A stretch of 64,000 nt of DNA from the NCBI RefSeq assembly GCF_001661265.1, contig NW_017567022.1, positions 1 through 64,000 of the forward strand. The letters are read 5' to 3'. Source of the DNA: Saitoella complicata NRRL Y-17804. Taxonomy: Eukaryota > Ascomycota > Saitoellomycetes > Saitoellales > Saitoellaceae. Under the pieces are notes generated by a model. That model worked only from the letters and a program-made list of their open reading frames with translations, had not been told where the DNA came from and made no database searches. Position 1 is the stretch's first letter, and each line of letters begins with the position of its first letter. A program made the position numbers and the translations under genes. Positions 21,201-31,006 of this stretch are shown here, in pieces.

Positions 21201-22140
21201 TAGTCGAGTTCTAAAGTCATGCGAATCACGTGTAGCGCGCATGTGCGGGGAAAAAGTTGTAGACCCCGAGAACAAAAACCCTTAGTACTCGACGACTAAA
21301 GGTCTAGGATTGATGGTTGAGGTCGATCCTGAGCCAGGTCAACGGAGGGCATCTTCTCGTGCCTCAAAACCCCGGATTCGGCACACCGTCGAGGTGCCAC
21401 CACCAGCTACTGCCCCACCGCGGTTCCCGCGCAGCAAAACCTGTCAACCTACACCCAGCGTCTCCAGCAATTCGAGACGTGATTCAAGCGTCCGATGATG
21501 ACGAGTGGACTTGCAGAACGATCCTCTCTGCCCTGAAGACATCTCCGCTTCCGACCATGCCCTTGACGTTGCGTACCAGATCATCTGCGGTTCGACAAAA
21601 TCCTTGATGTCTCGACTGCGCTCCGCTGAAGACTTCGAGCAATAGAAGGAGACCGTTGCAGACCTTCAACAGCATGGGGCAGGTAAAGGGAAGAAGTGGG
21701 CTGTTCATATTACGCTCAAGACTGATTTCAGACCTGAGACCTGCCGACGGTACCAGCGGTGAATTCGACGGTGATCTACCCAATGAGAATAAGGGTGGAC
21801 GCAAGGATAAAGGCGAAAAGAAGTACGGTAACAACCTTACGGAGCGTATGCTGAAGGATATTGAGAAGGCAAACGACATACTGGTTCTTAATTCTGTAAA
21901 CGGTAGACTTGTGCTTTTCGGTCCATTCAGCAATGTCACTCACAGGCTGACCACGGAGCGAATTGTGAAGAACCAGAGTGCGCACCATATCATGAACTCG
22001 TTTACCTACCATATGATGACGCGTCCTGGTCTCCTAGGCCCCTGGTTGTCGAGTATGAAGGGTTTTTTGTTTCGACGTTTGCTACCTTTTTTCGGATGCG
22101 CATACCCACACGTGATTCGCATGACTTTAGAACACGACTA
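21201..22140 (-). mobile_element. Tc1/mariner-like element, 940 bp, TA-flanked
   Basis: Inverted repeats of at least 33 bp close both ends. The left end begins TAGTCGAGTTCTAAAGTCAT and the right end is its complement with one mismatch over that stretch; both continue inward to GCGAATCACGTGT. Each end abuts TA (21199-21200 and 22141-22142), the target duplication of the Tc1/mariner superfamily. Between them a minus-strand frame encodes a helix-turn-helix. At 940 bp it is shorter than a typical complete Tc1 element, and no DDE catalytic region is recognisable, so it is probably an internally deleted, non-autonomous copy. Confidence 0.75.
21776..22012 (-). pseudogene. Helix-turn-helix N-terminus of a Tc1/mariner-type transposase
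   Basis: The frame opens MVGKRVHDMVRTLVLHN and contains PVSDIAEWTEKHKSTVYRIKNQ, the pattern of the N-terminal helix-turn-helix in Tc1/mariner transposases (spacing of DIA...KSTVYRI). A possible GTATGT donor follows the helix. Beyond it the frame becomes hydrophobic and then stops at 21776. No DDE/D catalytic core follows before the left inverted repeat. Confidence 0.55.
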
Positions 22141-22142
22141 TA

Positions 22143-22602
22143 CCCGCAGGTCAGCTCCTAGTTGGTCTGTCAGCTGGTGTGTACGAACCCAGTGGGCACG
22201 AGAGGAAGGGGAACGAGATGAAACCGGGTCGAGTGTGGGCAAAGGGAGCTACAGCATCAAAACATCAAAGGCCTCAATATTGACTCGGAACCTCAGACTC
22301 CAATGTGCCGAGTTTGCAATTGATGACGAGTCGAGTTATCGATGCGTATGCCCCGGGTGCCATCGGATTGATCATGACAGCTACAGCTATGTATATACGG
22401 GACGTGTCTGTCCGTAACCCAGAAGGTCGCTCGGGGCTATGCTTTGTGACAACCAATTAGGAGATCAACCCGAGTTCTTAGGCACTATAATGCCCAACAT
22501 TCACTAGGTGGGCCTCTAAAAGATGCTCCATATCATGGCAGGTTCCATCAGGCATTATTTATACATTATGACTGAAATGCCACATAACAAACACGCCCAC
22601 AC
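22143..22602. other. Spacer entering the AT-rich island
   Basis: I see no gene or element with clear ends. A plus-strand frame that begins inside the Tc1-like element runs through here, but it lacks any domain. Confidence 0.4.
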
Positions 22603-22626
22603 CTCTCTACGTTCGTGAGAATCATG
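22603..22626. repeat. Inverted-repeat motif, left member
   Basis: CTCTACGTTCGTGAGAATCATG at this position is the reverse complement, with small changes, of the motif at 25222-25245 and of a weaker one at 23428-23450. The similarity to the 23.4-kb copy continues inward for about 90 bp (around GGACCCAAGCCACGATTTT). It probably marks the end of a non-autonomous DNA element. Confidence 0.6.
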
Positions 22627-22754
22627 TTATTAATTCCCGGTTGATCCATGATTCAGAATCGTGGATTTCGGGACCCAAGCCACGATTTTTATCCCGCATA
22701 GTCCATGACTTTATTCTGCATAATCCAGGAAACAATCGCAGTTCTATAGACCAG

Positions 22755-22893
22755 AAGAGTGAGATTATGAGGCAAAGGAGAGTTATTTTGGGTATTTGAA
22801 CAGCTACGACAGTTATAAACAATGGCCATATGGGTCAGAATGTTAGTACATAGGATACCAAATAAATCTCCCGTGCCTCATAATCTCACTCTT
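22755..22893. repeat. Fold-back (palindromic) element
   Basis: Arms 22755-22798 and 22850-22893 are inverted copies. The outer 20 bp (AAGAGTGAGATTATGAGGCA) pair perfectly and the next ~25 bp pair with a few mismatches. The loop is about 50 bp. The structure would form a long hairpin and looks like a small fold-back MITE. Confidence 0.75.
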
Positions 22894-22991
22894 TTGACCC
22901 AGTAGTACTGTAAATTTTGCTCAGCTTATGTCGCATTTTCCCACGACTTTTACCTGGATCATCCTGAACAAAGTTGCGGGTTACGCGCAAT

Positions 22992-23376
22992 GGGGGTAGT
23001 CAATCCTCTACAAAAAATAATCGCGTAAGTTTTAATCGCGCGGTTGCCATGGCTACTATGCATAAACATCGATTATTTTTACGAGAACGACGAGCAGGGT
23101 CGTAAAAATAATCACTTAAAAAATAATCGCCTAGGGCGAGCGGATGCGCCCAATTAGGAAATTCATGCAGATATCACCCAGGGTCTGCGCATGATCTGCG
23201 TAGCCACGTTGCTCAACCTGTCTCGAGGCAAACTCACCACCATGGATATTCACGTGAGCATGCCTGCTGAAAAAATAATCTGTCTATGTTTTGCAAGGGT
23301 TGGTCAGACCTTAGCGTATTATCCCCTGAACTATAATCTGATTCGCTGTAAAGTTTGTAGAGGATTGACTACCCCC
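22992..23376. mobile_element. MITE-like element, copy A
   Basis: The 385-bp element begins GGGGGTAGTCAATCCTCTACAAA and ends in the inverted form TTTGTAGAGGATTGACTACCCCC. It is flanked by AAT on both sides (22989-22991 and 23377-23379), a likely 3-bp target duplication. Copy B at 26777-27179 shares most of its length, including an internal CCTCGAGGCAAAC and CACCACCATGGATATTCACG. It has no coding capacity. It lies inside the larger inverted-repeat unit that begins at 22603. Confidence 0.8.
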
Positions 23377-23427
23377 AATAACATCGTGGATTATGCAGAT
23401 CAAAATTGTGGTTTGGGTCCTGAAATA

Positions 23428-23450
23428 CATGATACTCACGACCGTAGGGA
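23428..23450. repeat. Inverted-repeat motif, internal member
   Basis: CATGATACTCACGACCGTAGG is inverted relative to the motif at 22603-22626, and the homology extends inward. Together they suggest an ~850-bp element (22603-23450) that received MITE copy A. Confidence 0.5.
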
Positions 23451-23557
23451 TAAAATAACTCAACGCATATAGATGTTCTTTTCGTAATTTGTAAGGTACT
23501 TTGCTGCGACTTTTTTTCTGGCAGTGATGATCCATAATTTTATCTGGGATTGTAATA

Positions 23558-23850
23558 GGGTAGTCAAACCTTGGTAAGAAATCATCCGCTTAAATTATAG
23601 TCGTTTGTTGTCATCGTAACCGCGCGCTACATGAGACCCAAATATGACTTGTTTTTGTCACCTCTCAAAACTGGATGTATGATAACAATTTATCAAACTA
23701 TAAGCAGATCATGTGGGGGGGTAACAAAAAGCGAAGACTAGAATAATTATGCATAGTACATGCATATGTAGGGGTGATCAAACTCGAGAAACTATGATTG
23801 CAAGAATCAGAATTTAATACTGCTTAGAGTCTACTAAGCTTGACTACCCC
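23558..23850. mobile_element. MITE-like element, diverged copy C
   Basis: The copy starts GGGTAGTCAAACCTTGGTAAG and ends AAGCTTGACTACCCC, so the same outer 10 bases recur in inverted form. Part of the interior (ATCATCCGCTTAAATTATAGTCG, CCGCGCGCTAC) still resembles copies A and B. It is shorter and more decayed, and its target duplication is not clear. Confidence 0.45.
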
Positions 23851-24071
23851 TAACCTATGAAATCTTTATTAGGTTCAATTCATAATGTCAAGGATCGTAA
23901 TCCACGATTTTGTCTGGGGTTTCTGCCAGGGAAATCGTGTTTGAATCATGATTTTTCCGTTTGAAAGGCCTCCAAATAAAGTTACTGCCCTACGACTTGA
24001 AAAAATATGGGATTTGACTCTTGAGTGAGTAAGACATGTACTTGTTACTCAGTCAGCGCTCGTACGCCTAA

Positions 24072-24788
24072 CCCCTTGGTCCTGCCCAAGGGAGTAGTGG
24101 TCTGCTGTTGATCCCTCGCACTGCAACTCGGCTCATAGCATCGCCATTGCGCTTGGGATCAAGTGTATTTGCGTCTTTAGTACGTCCAAGTCCAACTCTG
24201 ACTTCAAATCCGACTCCGACTCCGACTCCAGTTCTGACCCGTTTGGCGGATGGAACGGTTATCAACTACGCATCTCGTGGCTGTAAGGCCTTGGCCGAGT
24301 TCACATCTGATCTCGCTTCATCCGATAAGGGTAAGCGACGTGCTGTTGGGCTCGCTCGTCCACCACCTGGTCAACTCGGATCAGCTCACCCACCAGTACC
24401 TCCCAGACCTCCGGCGAAGCAGCGCAAAATCAGTTCTCACCCATTTGATGCTCGCCCTGTGCCCACAAATTTTAGCCAGAGAGTGAAACAGAAGCATTCA
24501 GAGCCTGACAACGACTTAGCACCTGTTGCTGGGGATAAAAAGCGTGTGCTGGCTGTCGCTGCGCACAGGAATAACGCCAAAGCCAGACTGATGGAGATGG
24601 AATCGCAGACGTACCCGGAGTCCAGCATATTTGAGGACCATTTCACACATGAAGATTCTCCTGTCCCTTCGTCACTTCGGCGCTCAGGAAGCTCAGCACT
24701 TTCCTCAACTTCTGCAAATGCTCCACCTGGATGGATATCGTGCCCCCCCAGCGACGGCGTTGCCCCCCAAGGCCACTATCTAGACTAG
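24072..24788 (+). pseudogene. Open frame without start codon in the AT-rich island
   Basis: A GC-richer pocket carries about 235 codons that read like disordered nuclear-protein text: Pro/Thr repeats, PPRPPAKQRKISSHPF, KQKHSEPDND, and a Ser-rich tail. No in-frame ATG occurs before about residue 165 of the frame (MEMESQ), so it is either an internal exon or a broken gene. No domain is recognised. Its base composition stands out from both flanks, which suggests it arrived as cargo of an element or survives from a dead gene. Confidence 0.3.
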
Positions 24789-24980
24789 CCAACACTCCCT
24801 CAAGTATCAACAGCATGGTGGACAGAGGAGGTAAGCGGCGGAGGTGAGAGGAGATCAGAGGAGGATACCTGAGGATACATTGTGTCGAGCGGCCAGCGGC
24901 GGGCGGCAGGCGGGAACGTGAACAGCATACTACTACCATACAGCATATTCCATAATCGAACTTTACACCCATGTTCTGAA

Positions 24981-25016
24981 ATTCATTCTGGGATTCATTC
25001 TGGGATTCATTCTGGG
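24981..25016. repeat. 12-bp tandem repeat
   Basis: ATTCATTCTGGG occurs three times in a row, followed by a partial fourth unit. It lies in the AT-rich island and has no visible role. Confidence 0.9.
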
Positions 25017-25221
25017 ATTCCCATAATAAGTTCTGTGAACCCATGCCATAGAGGGTCACGTCCCGCACTTTTGTTCCGAGATTCCCATAACCTCGTCTTG
25101 GGAGTCCCAAACTTCGTAACGCATACTTTGTCACTTCGTAGGGGAGACATGGAAGGCCACAATCGTGATTTGGATCTCAAGATCCAGAACACAATCATGG
25201 TTAAAACGGCATTTGGTAATC

Positions 25222-25245
25222 CATAATTCTCACGAACGTAGGGAG
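25222..25245. repeat. Inverted-repeat motif, right member
   Basis: CATAATTCTCACGAACGTAGGGAG is the inverted counterpart of 22603-22626. If these two are partners they bound a 2.6-kb unit containing MITE copies A and C and the start-less frame; otherwise they are solo ends of a scattered family. Confidence 0.55.
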
Positions 25246-26776
25246 AAGTGCATTTAGACTACCTCAGGAATTGCAAAAATAACACCTCTAATAAAGGGCT
25301 TGCTACAGAAAACTGCCTTCAAGAATGCAACGAAGAGGGGCATCCTGCTTTATATATACACAATCAACGTACTTGATAATGTGATAATGTCCCTACGTCA
25401 AAACTAATCGTGGACAAAAAAAGTGGGATTAATCCTTGATTTTTTGTCATGGATTATGCTTGATTCTCGCAGGCTTTTGCGCACCCATTGCTTGATATGA
25501 TCAGGCATAATCCATGACTTTTTGGGTCTAATTCATGATTATGTCATGTAAGATTCATGAAAAATCCGGAAAGTTCCTACAAATTGGGGGCAAATGCGAG
25601 AAAATGAAGTGTATCATGAGTATCCTAATGGCCATGGTAGCACTATCATAGGTCCATAACTCAACATGTTAGCATAAGCTCAGTCAAAGAGAAGTATCTT
25701 GTAGCATACCTGACTTTGATTTTGTTTGTGGTGACTTGAAAGATTTTCGGAAATTTCTCAAGTGGTGGTCGGGCTCTGGTCTACATGTTCGCATTTCGGC
25801 ACAGCCACACACAGCCAAACGCTGAATCCAATAGGAATGTTGTGACATCATCATGATAACATGTTTGCTAATCATGTCTCTGTATGATGGCATAAAGAGT
25901 GGAATTTCTTTCCAGGCCGTAATCCATGATAATGTCAAGGACTATGATCCATGTTTCCGTCACATGATTTGTAAACCACACTAACTGCCATGATCCATAT
26001 GTAATCCTTGTCTAATCCACAATATGACATGGATCACACCTTTTGTTAGGACTGAATGGGTTTAATCCTTGACAACTCGCATCATAGGGCAGGTTTAGTC
26101 TTGGCCATGGACCAAATTGCCCTTATTCCCAGATTTAGTTAAAACTCTTGCCCCCAAGTATAGAACAAAATGTATTATGAGTATCCTGGCCGATACAGTA
26201 GCAATAAGTATGTTCGTGTAACTCAGTTTGTTAGCACAAGTTCTCAATCACCATGAAGTCGCGTTCATACCTGTGCCTGGCAAGTTTGACCTTCCGCAGG
26301 CGCTACTGTATATAAATGCATTTGTTGTACACAGAGTAACTGTTACCACCACACGTACAGCACAACCACCGCATGTCGAGGATATAGAAAGAGGTGGACA
26401 GCACTTTTGCCATTCTTGCGATCGATCCTGTACAATGTATGGGTAGATATCGCACAGGCATATGGAGATCATCATCTTCTGGACAATTCGGTTGTGAGGT
26501 CCGACCGACAGTGCCCAGGGAATCACCGAGCGGTGCTGCAATTACCATGGCGCATGTGGCGTGGTACCATGCGCAATATATTGGCGGGAACATCAAAGGA
26601 GCTGCAACAATAGGAGTAGTCAAAGTTAAAGTTCAAAAGATTCCTATAGGATTTCCGCTCAAAAGCCAATAATGGCCCTTATTCTGACTACCAAAGTTTG
26701 ATCTGCTTTTATTTTCTGGCCTTTTATTCCTTTTCTTTCCTTCTTTTTCCTCCTCTTTCCTATTCTCTCTTATATT
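25246..26776. other. AT-rich island, repeat-derived
   Basis: No gene is supported. A segment at about 25610-25690 (GTGTATCATGAGTATCCT...) recurs in diverged form at about 26165-26270. Short forms of the MITE terminus (GTAGTCAAA / TTTGACTACC) occur near 26613 and 26695. Variants of AATCCATGA and its complement are scattered throughout. A GC-richer pocket at 26230-26600 has frames on both strands without domains. Confidence 0.5.
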
Positions 26777-27179
26777 GGGGGTAGTCAAACCTCTGCAAAA
26801 AATAACTGGTAGATTTTTAATCGCGCGGCTGCCAGGGCAACTATGCATAAACATTGATTATTTTTTTACTTTTTTTAAGGTGCTCGAGCAGGGTCATGAA
26901 AATAATTGCTCAAAAAACAATTGAGTATGGGCCAGCGGATGCGTCCAATTAGGAAATTTCTGCAGGTATCACTCAGGGTTTGTGCATGATCTGCGTAGCC
27001 ACGTCGCTCAACCTGCCTCGAGGCAAACACACCACCATGGATATTCACGTGAGCGGGAGCTAACCTTCTGCTGAAAAAATACTCTGTCTATGTTTTGTAA
27101 GGGTTGGTCAGACCTTGGCGTATTATGCTCTGGATTATAATCTAATTCTCTGTAAATTTTACAGAGGTTTGACTACCCC
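26777..27179. mobile_element. MITE-like element, copy B
   Basis: The 403-bp copy is of the same family as 22992-23376, in the same orientation. It starts GGGGGTAGTCAAACCTCTGCAAA and ends TTTTACAGAGGTTTGACTACCCC. It differs from copy A by many single changes and small indels, so the two are not recent duplicates. A 3-bp flanking duplication is not obvious here. Confidence 0.8.
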
Positions 27180-27383
27180 ACTTTAGAAGTCCACTATTCT
27201 CAATTTTGACTACCGCTAATAACTGATTTTGCAAGAGCAGGATAATAAATATTATGATGCATAAGCATAATAGCAAATACGAATGAAATACCAAGAAAAA
27301 CGCCAAAACACAATCCTATACCGTACCAGCCAGCGTAGTTGCACTCACCATGCTTTGAAGCAGAGTGTCAAAAACGGAAGGTA

Positions 27384-28834
27384 TCAGAGCTTATCCCCAA
27401 CCCTGCCAAATCTCTGCTCCCACATTAACAAATCTCTTGTCAGCTGATCCATCATGTACAAGCTCTCCCTCTTCTCTTCAACTTCCGCCAAAGCCTGCGT
27501 GGCTGCACCTCCTCCTTCCTCCTTCACCAACACACCCGCAGTTTCAATCGCAGCAACGGCATCAGCATTTCCAGCCTCGGCTTCGGTTAGCTCCATCACT
27601 ACCTTTCCACCATTCTGTGCTCGTGCTTTCTCAAGCAACTTCTTCCTATCCTCGCGTTCCTGCGCCATCTCAACTTGTGTGCGATGGATGAATTCAATGA
27701 TACCAGCAACGCGCTTGCGCATTTCCTGCATGCTCATCTTCCCGGTAACTACGCGCGGTTTTGCCAATTTTTCGCTAGATTCGTGATTCGATTCAACATT
27801 GATCGATGCGTTGTTTCGGGCTTTACCACGATTGCCTGGGCCACCGCGACGTTTGGTATGGGACGGAGAGGCAACCGGTGCGGTTGCGGCGGTTGATGTT
27901 GCAACCAGCACCGGCTTTGAACGAGACGAGTGGATTGTTGCGTCTGAACCATCACTCACTATACTTCGTCGTTAGCCAGATTCTGGGCGAGGTATTGAAG
28001 GAACTCACGATGACCATCGTCCTTCTTCTTCCCTGCACCCTTCTTGTGGCTCTTTTTCGCTTCTGGCTTAGTACTCTCCCGCTCCATCGGTGGCTTTCTT
28101 TTCTTCTTCGGTTGCCGCTCGTCATGCACCCCAAACTCCTCTTCATCTTCATCGCCTCTTCCATTCTTCCTCTTACGCGAAGCATCTTCTCTATCCTCCC
28201 TCATCCTCCTACCGTCGGATTTGAAGGTTTCAGTATCATCCGGGCCGCGCTTCTTTCCGCGATTCCGACGTTCCTGACGTTCGGCTTCAAGAAGCGAAGC
28301 CTGGATAGCGGCTTCGTAACCGGCATCGCGAGAATTCATAGTCGAGCGGCGTTTGGGACTGTGCGAGCGGCCTTGCGGCATGGAATCTTTGGGCGATTTG
28401 ACTTCACGGGGAGAAGCCCGGGCTGCTGCTTTGTTCTCGGCTTCGACGGCGGCTTGTTGTTCAATGTCGGCGGCGGCAAGATTGTATCGTGACCTTTTAT
28501 GCCTGTATCCAATCGTTAGCTTTGCTCTTTCAGCGCGAACTTTCTGACACTACCTTCCGCTTCTCACAATGCGATGCAAGTCCGGCCTACACTCCTCACA
28601 CCAATACACCTTTCCCTCAACCTGGCTCTCATCTGCAATGCCAACACATTGGCAATGCTGCCACACACCGCATCCCTCACAAGCAATCATCTGCGACGGA
28701 TCGACATCGAGCTCCTCTTCGGCGCGTTGGTCGGCAAGACCGCAGATACAGCGAGTTACTTCGCTCTCTTCATCGACCGGCGCGTCGGGAGCCAGAGTTT
28801 CTGGAGGTGTGGTAAGTGTGGATAGAGATGACAT
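27384..28834 (-). CDS. PHD-finger protein, Cti6-like (Rpd3L histone deacetylase complex)
   Basis: Three exons (28834-28554, 28502-28009, 27958-27384) give 449 residues. The PHD finger opens VTRCICG and continues CEGCGVWQHCQCVGI...YWCEECRPDLH, closest to yeast Cti6, which recruits the Rpd3L deacetylase and reads methylated H3K4. A long basic and acidic middle with nuclear-localisation runs (KKKRKP, KKSHKKGAGKKK) leads to a C-terminal helix, MQEMRKRVAGIIEFIHRTQVEMAQ, also found in Cti6 relatives. In-frame ATGs at 28954 and 28999 could add 40 or 55 residues; 28834 was chosen because sequence after it looks conserved. The nuclear role is inferred from family. Confidence 0.85.
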
Positions 28835-29461
28835 GTTGTCTTCTTGAGTCAAAGAAGGGTTTGCCTCCGAACGGAATGGGCGGCGTGGCGATGTTGTCGC
28901 TGCGACACCGGTCAGTGAATCCGCTGCGACATGATTCCAACGAGCTTTACCCATCGTCCAAAGGTCAGATTCAGTCAGCCTCTGGCAGGATGTATGCACT
29001 GGTCTATCTGTTTCTTGTGACTGAATGCTGGATGTCTGCGACGGTGTACTTCAGCTGGTGGAGGGATCGAAGCAGCGCATTCACCCTTGAGCTTGTTACT
29101 GCAGCTGGGTAAGCGGCGGGGGTCTAAACTCAAGGAAAGCACGTGACAGAAACCCGTATTCTTGTAGCAGAACCTTGTAATATTTTGATTTTCGAGTAAC
29201 GCTCTCTTAAACTTGTTCTGGCGTTGGTCAGGCTATCTTATGTGACCTCTCAATCGTCACTTGGATTTTTGGAGTTCGTAAGCAGTCACACCGGCAAGAG
29301 GCAACGAACTTGAACGAACCAACGGCCAACTCCAACTCCGACAGTTACTCATGTAAGCCATCTGTTGATACACCAGCACATTTCAAGCTTCTATTTCTGA
29401 CTGTTTTGCACAGTTGAAACCGCTGAATATAGGGTCTTGCATCTCCAGAGATCGACGGACC
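28835..29461. promoter_or_regulatory. Shared promoter region of divergent genes
   Basis: About 630 bp separates the start codons of the Cti6-like gene (minus) and the Ibd2-like gene (plus). No TATA box or distinct operator was recognised. Part of the left side may be coding if the Cti6-like protein starts further upstream. Confidence 0.5.
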
Positions 29462-31006
29462 ATGTCTCCAGCGCCCCCTCTTCCGCCGGCACAGTATGCT
29501 GCTGCCGGTTCTGCTGGGCAAACTGGCCCCGGACCAGTTCATAACAACACGGCTCATCCGGGTGTTCAGACTTCGCCAAACTACCCCCATCGTTTGATCT
29601 TGCCTATGCCCAAGAGAAGGGTACCTCCTGCCTCGGCGACCTCGTCACCTGAGGCTGGAAAGGCAGGACTTGTCGGTGGTCCATCCACTCCCAGTCGAAC
29701 ACCGCTATTTCACCTGCCGTATACCTACCCTCCAGTTGACGGAAACTATCCTCCTCCGCCCGCTTCTTCGCCTAGTCCCAACGCATACACCTCCACTGCA
29801 TCCATCCGTACGAGAGACGGGCTTCCAGTACCCCTTTCAGCCGTACAATATCAGTCTCCAGCTCAGCAGCAACTGACTCCTGGCCGCCAAGAGGTCATAT
29901 TTGACAGCTCGGATTCGGAGGGGGATCTGGATGCGGCAGATAACTGCCGTCACTGCTCCCGTGGATGCTGCGATTGGTCAGAGGCGAACGCATCTAACAA
30001 AAAGAAGCGCAAGATCCCGGGATTTGCTGCACAGGGCGGCTCGAACACTGGTGGATCTGGTGCATCGGTCTCCTACCAAGGCGTTGGTGGCGTAGGCCGT
30101 ACTGCCAGTGGCTCACGTCGCCGGACAAGCACTCGAGGTACTTCAGTTCCTCTTTCTCCGGCCAACCCTGCTGTCACCCCCTCCAAAGATCGTCATGCGG
30201 CCGTTGGAGTTGATGGTGAGAACGGCATTGTCCCGGAGGGTGACTTTTCATTTGTCTGCGAGAGCCCCATTGCCAAGAACCTCCCAACACCTGTTCCTCA
30301 CAGTTATATTCCCCCGCCAATCCCTGAAGCTCCAGGTCCTTCACACCAAATGCCACCTACTTCCATGTCAGCACCTCAAGCACCTCCTCCTCCGAAACCT
30401 AACCCTCCCAAGAAGACACCATCATCGAGTCGTCTCCCGCCGCCGCGCACCCGCAAGCCTCGCCCTCAGAATTCGGAACCGAAGGAAATCTGGGTTTGTC
30501 AATTTTGTGAATACGAGGCCATCTTTGGCGAATGGCCTGAGTACCTTTCCCGCCTCTATGATAGAAAGGTACGCGAGGAGAGGAAAGCACGAGCCGAGCG
30601 TCGTCGATTGTTGGAGAAAGCAAAGATGGCAGGAAAGGGAAAGAAGGGATTTGGAAAGAAGAAGACCACTACTCCTATCACGAACAACAACACTCATGGC
30701 ACGGACGCGAATGGAGCACCCATTGAAGGCATTGTGGACAGTGGTCATGCAGAAGGTGGGAATGGGCATCATATAGATGGTCCACTGAGTGAAGGGACTG
30801 GGACACAGAGTGAGCATGGGAGTTATGAGGGCGAAGGGCACGATAAGATACTACCGCCAGGACTAACTCTACATTCGGGACATCAGGCAAGGGTAGGCGC
30901 AGGGGCGAGGAAGGTTGTTGACTTGGATGACGGCGACGAGATACCCGTCCCTGAAACATTTGAGCATGGCGGGGTCGACGAAGATTCATTCGACTCGGTG
31001 GATTAG
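29462..31006 (+). CDS. Disordered nuclear/cell-cycle-type protein with CxxC motifs, possibly Ibd2-like
   Basis: A single-exon gene of 514 residues from ATG 29462 (an in-frame ATG at 29414 adds 16). Most of the chain is Pro/Ser/Gly-rich and disordered. Two short conserved-looking Cys blocks stand out: DNCRHCSRGCCDWSEA near residue 170 and EIWVCQFCEYEAIFGEWP near residue 350, the latter followed by a charged helix (RKVREERKARAERRRLLEKAK). I recall this CQFCEYE-IFG block with a charged helix from fungal proteins labelled Ibd2-like (spindle checkpoint/bud separation), but the match is from memory and weak. The real frame is well supported by length and composition; the function is open. Confidence 0.7.
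   Translation: MSPAPPLPPAQYAAAGSAGQTGPGPVHNNTAHPGVQTSPNYPHRLILPMPKRRVPPASATSSPEAGKAGLVGGPSTPSRTPLFHLPYTYPPVDGNYPPPPASSPSPNAYTSTASIRTRDGLPVPLSAVQYQSPAQQQLTPGRQEVIFDSSDSEGDLDAADNCRHCSRGCCDWSEANASNKKKRKIPGFAAQGGSNTGGSGASVSYQGVGGVGRTASGSRRRTSTRGTSVPLSPANPAVTPSKDRHAAVGVDGENGIVPEGDFSFVCESPIAKNLPTPVPHSYIPPPIPEAPGPSHQMPPTSMSAPQAPPPPKPNPPKKTPSSSRLPPPRTRKPRPQNSEPKEIWVCQFCEYEAIFGEWPEYLSRLYDRKVREERKARAERRRLLEKAKMAGKGKKGFGKKKTTTPITNNNTHGTDANGAPIEGIVDSGHAEGGNGHHIDGPLSEGTGTQSEHGSYEGEGHDKILPPGLTLHSGHQARVGAGARKVVDLDDGDEIPVPETFEHGGVDEDSFDSVD

Noticed and set aside
21656-22417. 253-codon plus-strand frame over the Tc1-like element
   Set aside because: It crosses the right inverted repeat and TA site into unrelated flank and is antisense to the helix-turn-helix frame.
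24643-25134. Minus-strand frame with a repeated Asn-Glu-Ser-Gln run
   Set aside because: The run is simply translation of the 12-bp tandem repeat at 24981-25016; flanking parts have no coding character.
27806-28492. 228-codon plus-strand frame across the Cti6-like gene
   Set aside because: It is antisense to a spliced gene with a clear PHD finger; its composition mirrors the Lys/Glu-rich coding strand and it has no domain.
30108-30776. 222-codon plus-strand frame inside the Ibd2-like gene
   Set aside because: It is a shifted frame of the longer gene and lacks any recognisable feature.
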